Assembly: GCA_015179045.1 (NCBI GenBank)
Contig: WHUZ01000082.1
Span: forward strand, 124,001 to 188,000
DNA length: 64,000 nt
From: Kalaharituber pfeilii
Lineage: Eukaryota; Ascomycota; Pezizomycetes; Pezizales; Pezizaceae
Direction of reading: 5' to 3'
The notes beneath the pieces were generated by a model that saw only the letters and a program-made list of their open reading frames with translations, did no database searches and was not told where the DNA came from. Shown piece by piece: positions 1 to 10,935 of the stretch; positions within the stretch are counted from its first letter, which is position 1; each line of letters opens with the position of its first letter. A program made the translations under genes and the position numbers.

Positions 1-612
1 CGTTTCCAAACTTCGCATTCTGTCAGCACATGTGTGGTGGTCTCCAGATTTTGGCCGCCCCACCGGCATTTGGGGGCCGTCGGCTATCCCGATCTGATAT
101 TTCCAGCGGCATAGGCCTTTGTTGCCTAAGATTCCCGCTAGGACGGCGACACGGGTTCCTAATCGCTGCAGGGGCCGGTAGCTTAGGTGTAGTCTGTCTC
201 ATTCTTTGCTTCTTCGTGCCCTCGCCAGTTGACGCATGCCCGCCTCCGTGATGATCTCGTCTGTGTATGGCAGGGCTGTGCCGATTTTTGCTGCCCTGTC
301 CGCTTCGGAGTTTCCGTGTACGCCTATGTGGGCTTTCACCCACATTATTGCCACGTCCAAGTCACCTCGTATGACTCTGGCCTCCCACTGGTCCCTTACT
401 AGTTGTATGGCTCCGTCGTGGGTGGGATCCCCGTTAGCGATTTTCCGCATCTTTGTTATGGCTGTCTTGGAGTCTGATATTATGAGTAGCTCCCCGTCTT
501 GCTGGATTAGTGCTTGGCTCATCGCAATCAGTTCCGCATCGTTGATGGTGCTTTAGGTGCCCAGGTACATTGAAGTGCTCTTTCCGTTGATGAATGCGCT
601 CGCTTCCTATGC
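1..612 (-). mobile_element. LINE fragment, RNase H and zinc-knuckle region
   Basis: Read on the minus strand, this is the 3' coding part of a non-LTR retrotransposon. The RNase H core is visible (SDSKTAI with a catalytic Asp, then WVKAHIGVHGNSEADRAAK with the last Asp), followed towards the window edge by a Cys/His zinc-knuckle region. A TAA stop sits inside the RNase H domain near 556, so the copy is dead. It continues beyond position 1. It is similar in layout to family A copies elsewhere in the window. Confidence 0.8.
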
Positions 613-1660
613 ACAGGAGATTTCAGGAGAGGGAATGAGGAGAAGGAGGAGGGGATGAGGAACTGGAAGGACTGGGGGGTGCAGTGGGCCCTGGAAGAGG
701 GGGATGGATATGAAAGCGTTTTGGACCGCTGGCAGGGGCAGTGGTCAAGGTTCTCGGAGGAGGGCGAGGAGATCTCATGGGGAGGAGAGTGTGAGAAGGT
801 GAAAGTGGAGTGCGCAGAGAGGCTAGGTAGAAAGGGGGTAGGGAGAGAAGAGTGGGAGACCTCGGTTGAGGAAGCCGGAAGAGGGAGAGCGGTTCTCTTC
901 TCGGATGGTAGTAAGGTCGAGGACAGCAAGGTGGGGGCGGGGGTGTGGGGGAGATCAGCGGTGGTGGCGGATGTAGTAGGGAGAACGGCGACGGTTTTTG
1001 ACGGGGAGGTGAGAGGGGTGAGAAGGGCGCTGGAGAGTGTACCGGAGGAGGTACCGGTCCTGGTTTGCTTAGATTCTGAAGCTGCTGTCATGGCGATTCA
1101 GAAGGCAGGCAGGGAGGGAAAGGGAAAGACGGAGGATGTGAGAAGGGTGGTGAATGCAGTGGCGAGGAGAAAGAAGAAGGGGGGGATGCGAAACTGTTGT
1201 GGGTAAAAGCTCATATCGGAATCGCAGGCAACGAGAAGGCGGATGAGTGGGCGAAGAAGGGGACGGGGATGCAGGGCAAGGAGGTGGCCACTGGAAGTGG
1301 AGTGCGCCAGAGGGTGAAAGCGTGGAGGAAGGAGAGGAGAGAAGTGGAGGGCTTTGGAAAGGGGAAGGTTGTGGAGTGGAATAGGACAGCGGTGTCCAAC
1401 TTCACTGCCATGCGCCTGGAGAGAGGAAGATGTGGAGTGTGGTTGAAGAGGATAGGAGCGGCGGAATCGGAGAAGTGCAGCTGCGGGGAGGTCCAGACGG
1501 GGGAGCACCTAGCCTTCCAGTGCAGTCAGCAGAGGTTTCGCCCAGAAGGCTTCAGAGAATGGGGGGATGTGGAGAAGGACTGGAAAAGGACGGCAGAGAA
1601 TGGGGAGGAGTGGGATGAGTTGGAAAGGTTCTTCTCCGGGATCAGGTTTTAGTGCGCCGT
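613..1660 (+). mobile_element. LINE family B fragment, RNase H domain, frameshifted
   Basis: Plus-strand LINE coding sequence, head to head with the previous fragment. The RNase H domain shows LFSDGSKVEDSKVGAGVW (first Asp), DGEVRGVRRALE (Glu), VCLDSEAAVMAI (Asp) and WVKAHIGIAGNEKADEWAK (last Asp), then a zinc knuckle (CSCGEVQTGEHLAFQC) and a stop at 1652. A G-run near 1180 shifts the frame between the third and fourth catalytic blocks, so no intact protein is made. The C-terminal part matches the truncated copies at 16991-17249 and 36816-37063, which run on into the family B tail. Confidence 0.85.
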
Positions 1661-1745
1661 GCGATTTACCGACCCGGGTCGGGTAAAAATTTGCCGTCGG
1701 GGAAGTTTGCTTGCCGGGATGCGAAGGAGTGGAGAAGAGGGGAGG

Positions 1746-2310
1746 GGTTTTTTTTTTTTTTTTTTTTTTTTTATTATTTCATTAATCGCATGCCGCCCTA
1801 AGGGCTATGGCGATGTTTAGGTACATGACCATAGACTTGTAAAAAAATAAAAAATAAAAGAAAAGTAAAAGTTAAAGCCCATCCTACTCCTCCCCTGCCC
1901 ATTCCAAGATTTCCGCCAAGTTGGTGTCCTTGTCCGGGTGTTTTAGTCCATTCGCTCCGTCTTTCATCTTTTTCTTCCATGTCCGACAGTCGTTGGTTAT
2001 GTGTGTTAGATTTTCTGGGGCTCTCCCGCACCATCTGCACTCTGGTGAGTCAGCCTTTCCTATGGCGTATCTCCACTCTTTGAGTCCCTTGTTCCCTAGG
2101 ATTCCGGCCAGGATTGCGATTCTCCGGCGGTTGTCTATGCTTTGGGGGGGTCGGTAGGAGAGGTGGAGGCGATTCCGTTCTTCGGCCCTGAGGCTTTTGG
2201 CTTCCTGTCTTATTCCCGCTTCTGTGATGGTGTCGTCTTCGTATTGTATTGCCGTGCCTATCTTGGCCGCCTTGTCCGCCCTGGTGTTTCCTTCTATCCC
2301 TTTGTGTCCT
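1746..2310 (-). mobile_element. LINE family A, 5'-truncated copy
   Basis: The poly-T at 1747-1772 is the poly-A tail of a minus-strand copy. Next to it is the family A 3' hairpin (stem ATCGC/GCGAT). Reading on, the reverse strand encodes the end of RNase H and a zinc knuckle (ECRWCGRAPENLTHITNDC). The same C-terminal knuckle occurs in the copy at 46298-46607, which links the hairpin tail to this LINE. Confidence 0.8.
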
Positions 2311-2473
2311 TTGACCGAGGGGAGGGGGGAGAGGGGGAGATATATAGTGGAGCCTCAGGTTCTAGAAGTAGATAGAAATTTCTTTGTTTGTTAAGCCTGT
2401 CTCCGGGCTTCGAGGGCTTGCCCAGGGACCCTGCCATGGCTTGGCGCTGTAAGCGGGGTTATGTGAAAAAAAA
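2311..2473 (+). mobile_element. LINE family B, 3' UTR and tail
   Basis: This stretch matches the reverse complement of 5922-6160, including the GA-rich part, the segment reading CCTGTCTCCGGGCTTCGAGG and the end CCATGGC...GCGGGGTTATGTGA followed by A13. It carries no coding sequence. It lies directly against the 5' end of the minus-strand family A copy. Confidence 0.75.
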
Positions 2474-2479
2474 AAAATT

Positions 2480-3075
2480 ATGCTGTTGAGAGACTTATTA
2501 TACCTGTTAATTAAGGTTATCCGGTCTCATCTTACAATGTGGAAATGGTACTGCTCTCCTTGTAGATTGAGCCCATATCTAGCCATTGATGGATATCTGT
2601 CATACCCATCAGATTCAGCTCATTCTGCCTCATCTTATACTATTGATGAAGGGTCTACAATACCTGTCAAATTTAGCTTAAGGAGGACCTAGCATACCTA
2701 TTAAGTTGAGCTATTGTTGCCATATCTCGCGTGGTTGAGTAGGACCTAGCATACTGGTTAAGTTGAGCTCATGTTGGTATATTTCATGTAGTTGAGTGGG
2801 ACCTAGCATACCTTTAAGTTGAGCTCATATTGCTAAATCTCGTATGGTTGAGTAGGAGCTAGCATACCTGTTTAAGTTGAGCTCATGCGTGGTTGAGTGG
2901 GACCTAGCATACTTATTGAGTTGAGCTTATCTCGCGTAGTTGAGTGAGACTTAGCATACCTGTAAGGTTGAGCTTATATTGCTATATCTGGTATCGTCCA
3001 GAGATGCTATCTTGTCAAATTAAGTTCATACTATTATATTCGTACTCTCAGGTAGAATAAGTTATATATGTCAGA
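2480..3075. repeat. minisatellite, ~58-bp unit
   Basis: A degenerate direct tandem array whose unit contains GACCTAGCATACCTGTTAAG, then TTGAGCTCAT and TATCTCGCGTGGTTGAG. The clearest copies lie between 2680 and 2990; weaker ones extend left to about 2480. One further unit is found in inverted orientation at about 5040-5095, the other end of the inverted-repeat element. Spacing varies through small indels. Confidence 0.8.
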
Positions 3076-3788
3076 TTTAGCTCATTCTGCCACATCTCAC
3101 GCTGTTTAAGAGAGCTTGACATATCTGCAAATATATCCACATCAACAAACATGATTTCAGTGCATTAACACATTACACATTGCACATGTCTGCCAGTGGC
3201 CTAGTTGTAGCTAAACTTGATGTCAGAGTGAGAGATAATTCTAGTAGTATCAACTAGCAACCTGGAAGTGTACTGATCAACAGCCTATCATCCTATATTG
3301 GGTTGCCAGCCGACCTATATAAGTAACAACTAGCGGCTATAGTGGCCGACCTAATGAGCGGCCCAATCAGTGGCCCAACACGTAGCCTGAAGAGTGGCCC
3401 AACAAGCAGTTGAAGTTAATAACAGTAGATTTTAGCGCCCCTTCTTGTACCAGCGTGTGGTTTGTCCCAAATCAGCAATGTCCTAACAGAGCAGCTCAGA
3501 TATACTTACCAGATTGAGATAATTGACCGCCCTGAAGATATTAGGCAGATTGGGCCAATTGAGTGTATCAAGCATATTGAGGGTGAGTATGAGATATTGA
3601 GAGTAGAGAATATTGGGCATATTGAGCCTGTTCAGCATATTAGGCATGAATTCTCGACCCAGGCTAGAAATTGACCACTTTCATAGTACATATGAGATGT
3701 AGAGAGTATTAAGCACATTAAGCATGCCATGAGTTGCAGAAAATATTAAGCATATTGACTACACACATGAGGTATAGAGAGTATTGAG

Positions 3789-4262
3789 TTTTTTTTTTTT
3801 TTTTTTTTATATCAGTACTCGCATGCCGCCCAATGGGCTATGGCGAGGTGTTAATTAAAGAAAGAAAAAAGCGCAACAGTAACTAACTACATGTGGTTCC
3901 CGCGATACTTGTACATGGTGCAGGTAGGGTATGAAATCAATACAGCCTATTTCCTCCTCCTGTCTGGCTCGTATTGAGTTGTCCTCAACAATTTCCCTCC
4001 TACCCTGACTCTGTCTATGTCCGTCGCTGCCTCCAAGTACACCACGACCGAGCTAGTCTTCTTGCCTTCTTGAATCAGCGTGGTCTTTCGTCTAAGCCAA
4101 CGTATCCCAACAGTCTTTTTTTTTATTTTTTTTTTTTTTTTTTTATATCATTTATCGCATGCCGCCCTATGGGCTATGGCGATATCCCAACAGTCTTGCC
4201 TAGTGTCTTGTTCCCGGACTCCAGCCACTTCCGCACCTTCGCCAAGTCTTTCCTCAATGCAG
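3789..4262 (-). mobile_element. half-LINE (ORF1-only) 5'-truncated copy
   Basis: Minus strand: poly-A tail (3789-3808), family A hairpin tail (CTCGC/GCGAG stem), a short UTR, then the C-terminal end of ORF1 (SSVVVYLEAATDIDRVRVG). The element is flanked by an imperfect target duplication, AGAGTATTGAG, at about 3779 and 4263. There is no RT or RNase H between ORF1 and tail. A second, smaller insertion sits inside it. Confidence 0.8.
4116..4182 (-). mobile_element. minimal family A tail insertion
   Basis: A 67-bp insertion made only of the family A hairpin and its poly-A (seen as poly-T). Both sides carry TATCCCAACAGTC (left ending at 4115, right beginning at 4183), a clear target duplication. 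It interrupts the half-LINE ORF1 remnant, so it is younger than that copy. Confidence 0.9.
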
Positions 4263-5099
4263 AGTATTGAGTATATTGAGTGCATGCATGAGATATTGAA
4301 CATGTTAAGTTTATTGAGTATTCACTACGCGCATGGGATATTGAGCGGAAATGGAATCGGCATGCTGAAGGTAATATGTATGAATTATGGGGCTACAAAA
4401 GGGCCTCACGCCGACCTAATGCTGAAGGCGATATATACGAATTGAGGGCCACACACTGACTGCCAACGTCGGACTACAGGTCAATTATTGTAATTGCATT
4501 GTGGATACCCAAATGCGCCGAGATGCAATGGTCATTGATTAAAGGTTCACTTGTGGTATCAGAATGCAATAGGGTGTAAGATCTAGCATCAGAATGCTGG
4601 GGTGCACAGGGCGCAATACGAAAGGTCGATTGTATCAGGACACTGAGTAGGTACGTCTGGACGCAACCTTTGTTTTGGTCATGGATGCCTACTACTCAAT
4701 TGAAATAAAGTTTAACTGTTGCAAAAGGAGCTTTAGAACCTGGGCTACTCACAGAGTCACTTACTCGGCTACTTATTGGGCTGCTCATCAGGCTGCTCAT
4801 TGAATCGGCTACTACAGCCGCTGGTTGTTATTCACATAGGTCAGCTGACAACCCAATATAGGATAATAGGCTGTTGCTCAGTACACTTCTAGGTTGCCGG
4901 TTGATACTATAGAAAGCACCCCTTATTCTGACATCAAGTTCAGTGTTGACTAGGTTGGTGATACAATATGCCGACGCGCTCAGAACATGTTTGTTTATAT
5001 TTGTTGACGCGACTGTTGCAGCACATATTTATAGGTATGGCAGGCCCCTCTTAACAGCATGACATTTGGCAGAATAAGCTATTGACAGGTAGGGCAGCT

Positions 5100-5290
5100 C
5101 TCCCAATGCTCCCGATCGGAAGTGAAGAACACCCCATTCCGTATTGACATTTCACCCACATCATGTATGAGCACCGCCGGCACTACATGTACTTATTGGC
5201 TGTTTTTAGTCTTTCTCTCCTTTTAATAAACTCGCGCCATACTGTAGCCCATAGGGCGGCATGTGAGTATTGATATAAAAAAAAACAAAA
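5100..5290 (+). mobile_element. half-LINE 3' end
   Basis: Plus-strand copy of the UTR that follows ORF1 in the half-LINE at 19556-20941 (shared GGCACTACATGTA block and a T-rich stretch), then a degenerate family A tail and A-rich end. Only the last few ORF1 codons are left. The outer hairpin stem is mutated here. Confidence 0.7.
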
Positions 5291-5473
5291 AAAGCTCCTC
5301 GATGCACCACAATGAGCCGAATTCTCTATTTCAGCAAGAGTGGCAAAATGGACTATATTACATGAAGCAGGAGCGGTAGGGTGACTGATAATGGTATGGC
5401 ATGATAGGATGATAAAGGGGTACCTGGATATAGATCACAATAGCTAGATATACATAATTAGTTGTCAAACAAG

Positions 5474-5539
5474 CTCTGCCTTGGTGAACAGCCGCATGCG
5501 GGGTCACGTAAAATAAAAAAAAAAAAAAATAAAAAAAAA
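5474..5539 (+). mobile_element. minimal family B tail insertion
   Basis: A short insertion with the family B end (TGCGGGGTCACGTAAAA, then A-rich) flanked by AGTTGTCAAACAAG at 5460-5473 and 5540-5553. No coding content. Confidence 0.88.
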
Positions 5540-5639
5540 AGTTGTCAAACAAGGCATTCTATCTGCAGTACTTGCTATTGTAAAAAAGCTTTTTCAGTGT
5601 GTATAAGTGGTTGATACCGTGAAAGTACATAGCACACTT

Positions 5640-5905
5640 ATCAGTTACGCAGAGACGTAATAGAGGCATCTAGAAACTGCCTGGGTGTAAACAACCTTAG
5701 TTAGTGCATCTAGTTATAATCAACAGGTAACATGCATGCTCCAGGGTGCATAGGATATTGATAAGGTGTATTCAGGGCGCACAAAGCCTTAGTTACTGCG
5801 CCAGGTTACAATGAATAGATGACGTGTATCTAGAGCGCACAGAGCCTTGTCTAGTGCATCTGGTTAGAATGAATAGATGACGTGCATCTAGGGCGTTTAA
5901 GGCGC
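5640..5905. repeat. tandem repeat, ~62-bp unit
   Basis: About four degenerate direct copies of a unit containing GACGTGCATCTAGGGCGCAC, then AGCCTTAGTTAGTGCATCTGG and a TTAGAATGAATAGAT block. The two right-hand copies are the most alike. No ORF. Confidence 0.75.
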
Positions 5906-5921
5906 TTGGGGGGTATTCACA

Positions 5922-6160
5922 TTTTTTTTTTTTTTTTTTTTTAAATCACATAACCCCGCTTGTAGCACGTGGCCATGGCAGGGTCCCTGGGCAAGCCCTC
6001 GAAGCCCGGAGACAGGCTTAACAAACAAAGAAATTTCTATCTACTTCTACCACCTGATTCCAGAAACCTCCGGACGGACCTTCCGGTTTCTGCCTCAGGG
6101 AGGCTCCACTATATATCTCCCCCTCTCCCCCCTCTCCTCTTCTCCACACTTTCGCACCCC
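5922..6160 (-). mobile_element. LINE family B 3' UTR insertion
   Basis: Minus-strand, 239 bp: poly-T, then the reverse of the family B tail and 3' UTR. The target duplication GGGGGTATTCACA is exact (5909-5921 and 6161-6173). It is 5'-truncated within the GA-rich part of the UTR. Confidence 0.9.
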
Positions 6161-6287
6161 GGGGGTATTCACAACCTCGGGTGCTTCAGGGTGCTTCTTG
6201 CTAATGCAAGACACTTGGCAAGACCGTGGGGATAAGGTAGTTGAGACAAAAGGCCGAGCTGATGGAGGAAGGCAAGAAAACCAGCTC

Positions 6288-6352
6288 TTTTTTTTTTTTT
6301 TTTTTTTTTTCACGTGACCCCGCTTGTAGCTCCTCGCCATGGCAGGGCAAGG
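6288..6352 (-). mobile_element. minimal family B tail insertion
   Basis: A 65-bp insertion of poly-T plus the family B tail (CACGTGACCCCGCTTG...GCCATGGCAGGG) flanked by AAGAAAACCAGCTC at 6274-6287 and 6353-6366. Confidence 0.9.
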
Positions 6353-6366
6353 AAGAAAACCAGCTC

Positions 6367-6618
6367 AGTCGTAGTGTATGGAGGAGAAGACTGAAATAGA
6401 CAGAGTCAGGTTAGGCAGGAAGCTTTTGAGGACCACTCAATATGAGTCGGACGGGCGAAGGAAGTAGGCTGTATTGACCACCCATACCATGTACGAGAGT
6501 CATGGGCACTACATGTAGTTAGAGATGTTTATTTTGTTCTTTCTTTCATATATACCTCGCTATAACTCATAGGGTGGCATGCGAGTAATGATATAAAAAA
6601 AAAAAAAAAAAAAAAAAT
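6367..6618 (+). mobile_element. half-LINE 3' end with ORF1 C-terminus
   Basis: Plus strand. The first part reads as the end of the half-LINE ORF1 (EIDRVRLGRKLLRTTQYESD with a stop soon after), followed by the shared UTR (GGGCACTACATGTAGTTAG), the family A hairpin and A21. In this copy the inner stem reads ACTC/GGGT instead of GCCC/GGGC, which still pairs with one G-U. Confidence 0.8.
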
Positions 6619-6929
6619 TACTTTGTATGGGAATTCCATATAAATGTATGCCAAGACATTAATGAAAAACTCATGGTGCCATTAATCAACCACAATGTAT
6701 TTTCAGTACAAATAGAGGGCTTAAAGGTGAAGAATAACCCTTTATTTATTTCCCCTGAAGAGCGCATACAAAATTCTATTCTAGTGGTTGAGATATATGT
6801 TGTCGCGCGCGGTCAGTTTTGGTGTAAAACGTGCATCGGGACATGGTATGCGTCGGGTTGTGGTGAAACACAGTACATGAGGAAATAACAAAGGCGAAGA
6901 AGGAAAAGAAATTACCAAGTAATGTCAGT

Positions 6930-7090
6930 AAATCCAATAGGCCATCCTGAACTGGCCTGGATTGTGAAATTCTGGACCTGGCCGTCCAAGCCAACTAGGC
7001 CAGTCCTGTTCTCGTGCCCAGACTCTGGCCAGTCCAGACTATTTAAGCCAGCCCAGGCTACTCAGGCAGGTTTAAGCCAATTAAACGAAT
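6930..7090. repeat. GGCCTGG/CCAGGCC-rich repeat
   Basis: Many short GGCC, CTGG and CCAG blocks in both orientations. It resembles the internal part of the miniature element at 26434-26630 and the repeat at 58084-58250. Ends cannot be set. Confidence 0.5.
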
Positions 7091-7221
7091 CTCTCCACAG
7101 CTATTCAGGTAAATTAAGGCTAGCATTTACCAGATTGTTTGAGTATTTAAAGGAGTAGAATCTTCTATATATCTAGAATTTTAAACAGCAGCGGTCTACG
7201 ACTTTAGTCAAGCATGTATCA

Positions 7222-7290
7222 CATACTTAAATCCTCACCATAGCCCAAGGGTGGCACACGAGTAATAATATAAAAAAAGAAAAAAAAAAA
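7222..7290 (+). mobile_element. minimal family A tail insertion, degenerate
   Basis: A short insertion with hairpin CTCAC...ACGAG followed by AGTAATAATATA and an A-rich end. Flanks share an imperfect ATGTATCA-type duplication (around 7214 and 7294). Confidence 0.7.
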
Positions 7291-7743
7291 CGTATGTATC
7301 ATATGTTATATTCAAGTATATATACTAACAAATATTTTAGATATGTCGGACCTTCCAGATACTATTTTATATCGGGAAACGATCGCCTACCTAGAAACGA
7401 CGCGCATCTTGGCATGCCTCATGAGAAACCATTTTCACAATATCTTTGGCAACTTAGATGCCAGTAACATCAAATAAAGTGATATAGATACAATGATGTC
7501 GGGACAACATTATCTACATATTCTATTGCCTATATTCAATATCAAGCTCATGCTATATCAATAAATATGTCAACAGGTCAATTTAACCCCCCTCCCTCTT
7601 ACGCTCCTACATATTGCCAGTTAAATAGTACTAACATCTATGCTCTTATAGCTGCTGTCACTCACTAATGGCCATAGTATATGGTGGCATATGCTATAGG
7701 GGGTAGGATACTTCAAGCTCTATTCGCAAGTCTAAATGTGAGT

Positions 7744-8136
7744 AGTGTTTGCATCGGTTACAAGTACTTGTCGGTTTAACTTGTCGGTTTTTCGGTACAA
7801 GTCGGTCTAATTTTGGACCCAAGAACCCGACTTGGATTACAAGTTGGTTTGATTATCAGTAATAACTTGTCGGGTCGGTCTGACCTAGGGCCTAAGAACC
7901 CGACTTGGATTACAAGTTGGTTTGATTATCAGTAATAACTTGTCGGGTCGGTTTGACCTTGGGCCTAAGAATCCGACTTTTTTTTTTTTTTTTTTTTTTA
8001 TTTCATTACTCGCGTGCCGCCCTGTGGGCTATGGCGAGGTTAAGAATCCGACTTGGATTACAAGTTGGTGTCAGTCTAAAGTAAAAACTTGTACCGAAAA
8101 AACCGACTTGTACCGACTTGGACCGATGCAAACACT
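7744..8136. mobile_element. MITE with AGTGTTTGCATCGGT ends
   Basis: The left end AGTGTTTGCATCGGT and the reverse complement of the right end are identical over at least 15 bp, and both continue with CAAGT/GTCGGT blocks. The inside has two or three direct copies of a ~72-bp unit (AACCCGACTTGGATTACAAG then TTGGTTTGATTATCAGTAAT). There is no coding capacity. The end sequence recalls hAT elements, but I found no convincing 8-bp duplication. Confidence 0.75.
7980..8040 (-). mobile_element. minimal family A tail insertion
   Basis: 61 bp of poly-T plus family A hairpin inside the MITE. The duplication TAAGAATCCGACTT is exact on both sides (7966-7979 and 8041-8054). Confidence 0.92.
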
Positions 8137-9380
8137 AATCTTAAGTGTCCTTATTATTCTCAGCAATATAGAAATAATAGGTATCCTTAGCCTGCTTATA
8201 TAATTCATCCCAGCACACTACTTCAATACTATTGCTAGATACTGATCGCCCTGATAGAGGTTCTTCCAGCTAATTATTATGGTACCTATAAGACCATTAT
8301 AGTAAGAAGTTCATCTCATCTATTAATCATATCAGCTAGGCATATACTATTGTCACGGAGGTAGTAAATGCAGAGAGTTACCGTCTGCCAGGCCATGACC
8401 AGCAATACTTGCTAGCCTCCATAGCTTATATAGCATATTTTATGTGACTATAATGCCTTGGCTGTCGTATATTGACTGCATCTACTGACCGCCCTACCTA
8501 CAGTTGCGGTAAGCCTGTAACAACAATTATGGCCATGAGGGTGCTTCCATACTAGCTAATTCTGTAGCTATATACTATTGTTAATCTATCAGGTCTATCA
8601 ATCTTGTCATCCTACTAGAGGCTGTCGCACTCATGAGAGCATTTTTTCTAGCAATATATACTGTCAGTCCTGCAATATACTATAGTGTTCTTGAGAATGT
8701 CTTACTAGTAGCAAACACTCCCAATTATATTACAGACCATTGTAATCATAAGAGTAGTCTTATAGCTATTAATCTTATCATTTTTAGTATATGCAGTTGC
8801 TTGTTGCAAGTAATAGGAGAGCATATTGGCAGTTTTTGGCACTTCCGGCTCTTCCGGCCACTTTGATAACTGCTTTGAAGCTACCGAAATCCAGAGCAGC
8901 CGTATTCTATCACCATTTAAGTTAGCTATCTTCTTCTATAGTCACTTGAGAGTGCAAAGAGCTATAGTTAAGGATAGTCATGTAGTATTTAGTGTATGCT
9001 ATCCTTCGCTATGCAAGGGGGGGTCAGAATGCTATACTTTCTCTGCATATCATTGAATTACAAAAGGTGTATATATAGTGTGGCCATCAAATATCCTCCA
9101 AATATTCAGGTGCGCCTGCTGTGTATTCCGCAACTTACCTCATGTTGCTAGCATGCTTGACGCCGAAGATATTGCATGTGGAAGTTGTATGAGGAGGAGT
9201 GCCAAGAGTCGGTCACTAATAGGTGCTCGGTCACTAATAGGTAAGCGACAGTACCCACTTGGCAAAGTTCGCAAAAGATAAATGTTGCAACCGTTTGTTA
9301 CAGTCGAGCAGATGAATATAGGAATGAGATAATGTTAGAACGGAGGATATAAATAAAGAAATAAGTAAACTACCATCAAT
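8137..9380. other. AT-rich stretch, no gene recognised
   Basis: No credible gene on either strand. The composition is AT-rich with many stops in all frames, as expected of heavily mutated repeat DNA. No terminal repeat or protein motif was identified. Confidence 0.5.
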
Positions 9381-9419
9381 AATGTCAAAATGTATCAATG
9401 CAAGTGATGGAAATAAGTA

Positions 9420-10240
9420 CACAGCTTTAAGCGACTGTCAAACAGCTGTCAAAATGACATTCCTAACAGCTGCCAAACGAGTCAAGGCAGCTGCCAAAAT
9501 GACACCAAAACAGCTGCAGAATCGACCGTCGGAATGGCAGCTGAAATGGTTGCTGAAATGGCTGTTAAAACGTCTGCAAAAACGACGGTAAAAGCAACGG
9601 TAAAAAACAGCTGCAGAGACCATGGTAAAAACAGCGAGCGGTTGGTGAAATGGCTGCTGAAATGGCTGCAAAAATGGTTGTCAAAATATGGTGCCGGCAG
9701 CTTAGTACCAACACCTTGTAACATTTCGCTCGACCATTAGTCAGCTGCTTTTTTACGCTTTTCTTTACTCCTTTGAGTTAGTCTCATGACAAGTCCCTTG
9801 CATTTTCGGGTTTAGATAGTACTTATTGCATTGCATGCAGCAAAATTGCATAATATGCATGCAATACTCAGGAGAAATATGCCAAGACTAGCTGAGTAAG
9901 TATTAAAATTGCCCATTTAGGAAATTTTTGCCTTCTTGGCACGTTACATTTTTGACCATCTCTCATACAAAATGTCCTCTTTTATTTTCCTATTCACATG
10001 TGCATTTTTTTTTTTTTTTTTTTTTTCTGATCTCATAGAATTGCTCGCAATAGCAAATACTATAGATTTACGAGATTTAAAATTCCAGATCTATAGTTGT
10101 GGTGTTGTGGATACATAATTTGTCACCCCCTTGATTTGGTGTCGGTACTAAGCTGCCGGCACCATAGCTGCCAAAAACGACGGCCGGAGCATCTGCCGGA
10201 ACGACGGCCAAAACAGCTGCAGAGCGACGGTCAAAACAGG
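9420..10240. repeat. decayed 12-bp (tetrapeptide) repeat, split by a MITE
   Basis: Two blocks (9420-9686 and 10167-10240) made of ~12-bp units of the type ATGGCTGCTGAA / ACGACGGTAAAA / ACAGCTGCCAAA. In one frame the left block reads as four-residue repeats (MAAE, MVAE, MAVK, TSAK, TTVK, ATVK). The right block continues the same units after the inserted element. It may be the relic of a repetitive protein or only a minisatellite. Confidence 0.7.
9687..10166. mobile_element. 480-bp MITE with 28-bp inverted ends and TA duplication
   Basis: The left end TATGGTGCCGGCAGCTTAGT (continuing ACCAACACC) is the inverted match of the right end at 10138-10166, with one mismatch. TA stands at both boundaries, as for Tc1/mariner/pogo insertions. 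The interior is AT-rich, holds T-runs and codes for nothing recognisable. Confidence 0.85.
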
Positions 10241-10935
10241 TGCTGCAGGTTGCACATATATCTGCGATCATTAATCTAACTTTCTCGTCCCCAGCTTTGC
10301 TAGTGCGTTGTCTAGAAGTGGATTAGTGCATGCCATATATTGCATAACGCATAATATGCATAAGCCAGGCGTCCGAATACTTCCAACCAGACAGCCTGTC
10401 AGGCCGCACCCTATGCACGGAACAATCCGTTCGGAAGCGTCCAGGGTCATGTAGGACTCGGCGATACCCGGTGTGCACATCATTACCCATGCCGGAATAG
10501 TACGGGTTCATCGTGCTGCTGGGCTCTTCAGTAGAATTCATATTTTTTTTGTGGTCACGTAACCCCGCATCCAGGCCACCAGCTTGTGGCAGGGAATCAA
10601 GTTTTGCACGCTGTAATCCTACATCAAAGAAAATTGCTACTTACTCTGGATTGGCCCGTACACCAAGGCGGACAGCTAACTGGTTGCCCGCAAAAACATC
10701 CCCTGTGATCATTTAAGCCCATCTCGCAGCCCAAGTAATCTTCCTATGGCAAGCAAGGCCTGTAGGTAGTTTTTACTTTGCACTACTATTAATTAAGTTG
10801 GCTTTGTCTGGAGGCGAGCATCAACTAATTTTTTTGCATCAGTAAAGTCATCAACTGCACGCCTTTACAACTTCATTGCACAAGCCTGCCCAAACAGTAC
10901 TAACTGAGTTCTAATCCACCACGTTGAATTCGAAC
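10241..10935. other. 5' flank of the NLR gene with a family B tail
   Basis: No gene seen. At about 10542-10595 there is a minus-strand family B-type tail with a short T-run (CACGTAACCCCGCATCCAGG...CTTGTGGCAGGGA); its duplication is not clear. The rest should contain the NLR promoter, but no core element stands out. Confidence 0.5.

Larger units (their letters stand above)
3075..5095. mobile_element. foldback-like element with ~300-bp inverted arms
   Basis: Positions about 3075-3430 and the reverse complement of about 4735-5095 align over their length, sharing blocks such as AACTTGATGTCAGA, GAAGTGTACTGA, CCTATATTGGGTTG and CTCATTCTGCCA. Between the arms are degenerate repeats of the motif ATATTGAGCAT, which give a short repetitive ORF at 3462-3674 with many Ile-Glu steps. 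No transposase was recognised. The middle is interrupted by an ORF1-only LINE. Long arms with a satellite at one end resemble foldback elements; a decayed Mutator-like element is the alternative. Confidence 0.65.

Noticed and set aside
528..1091. Minus-strand 187-codon ORF
   Set aside because: It is the antisense shadow of the RNase H domain, with low-complexity Ser/Pro content caused by the GA-rich sense strand.
5922..6160. A TATATATCT box as promoter of a gene
   Set aside because: The motif is part of the family B 3' UTR, repeated in other copies.
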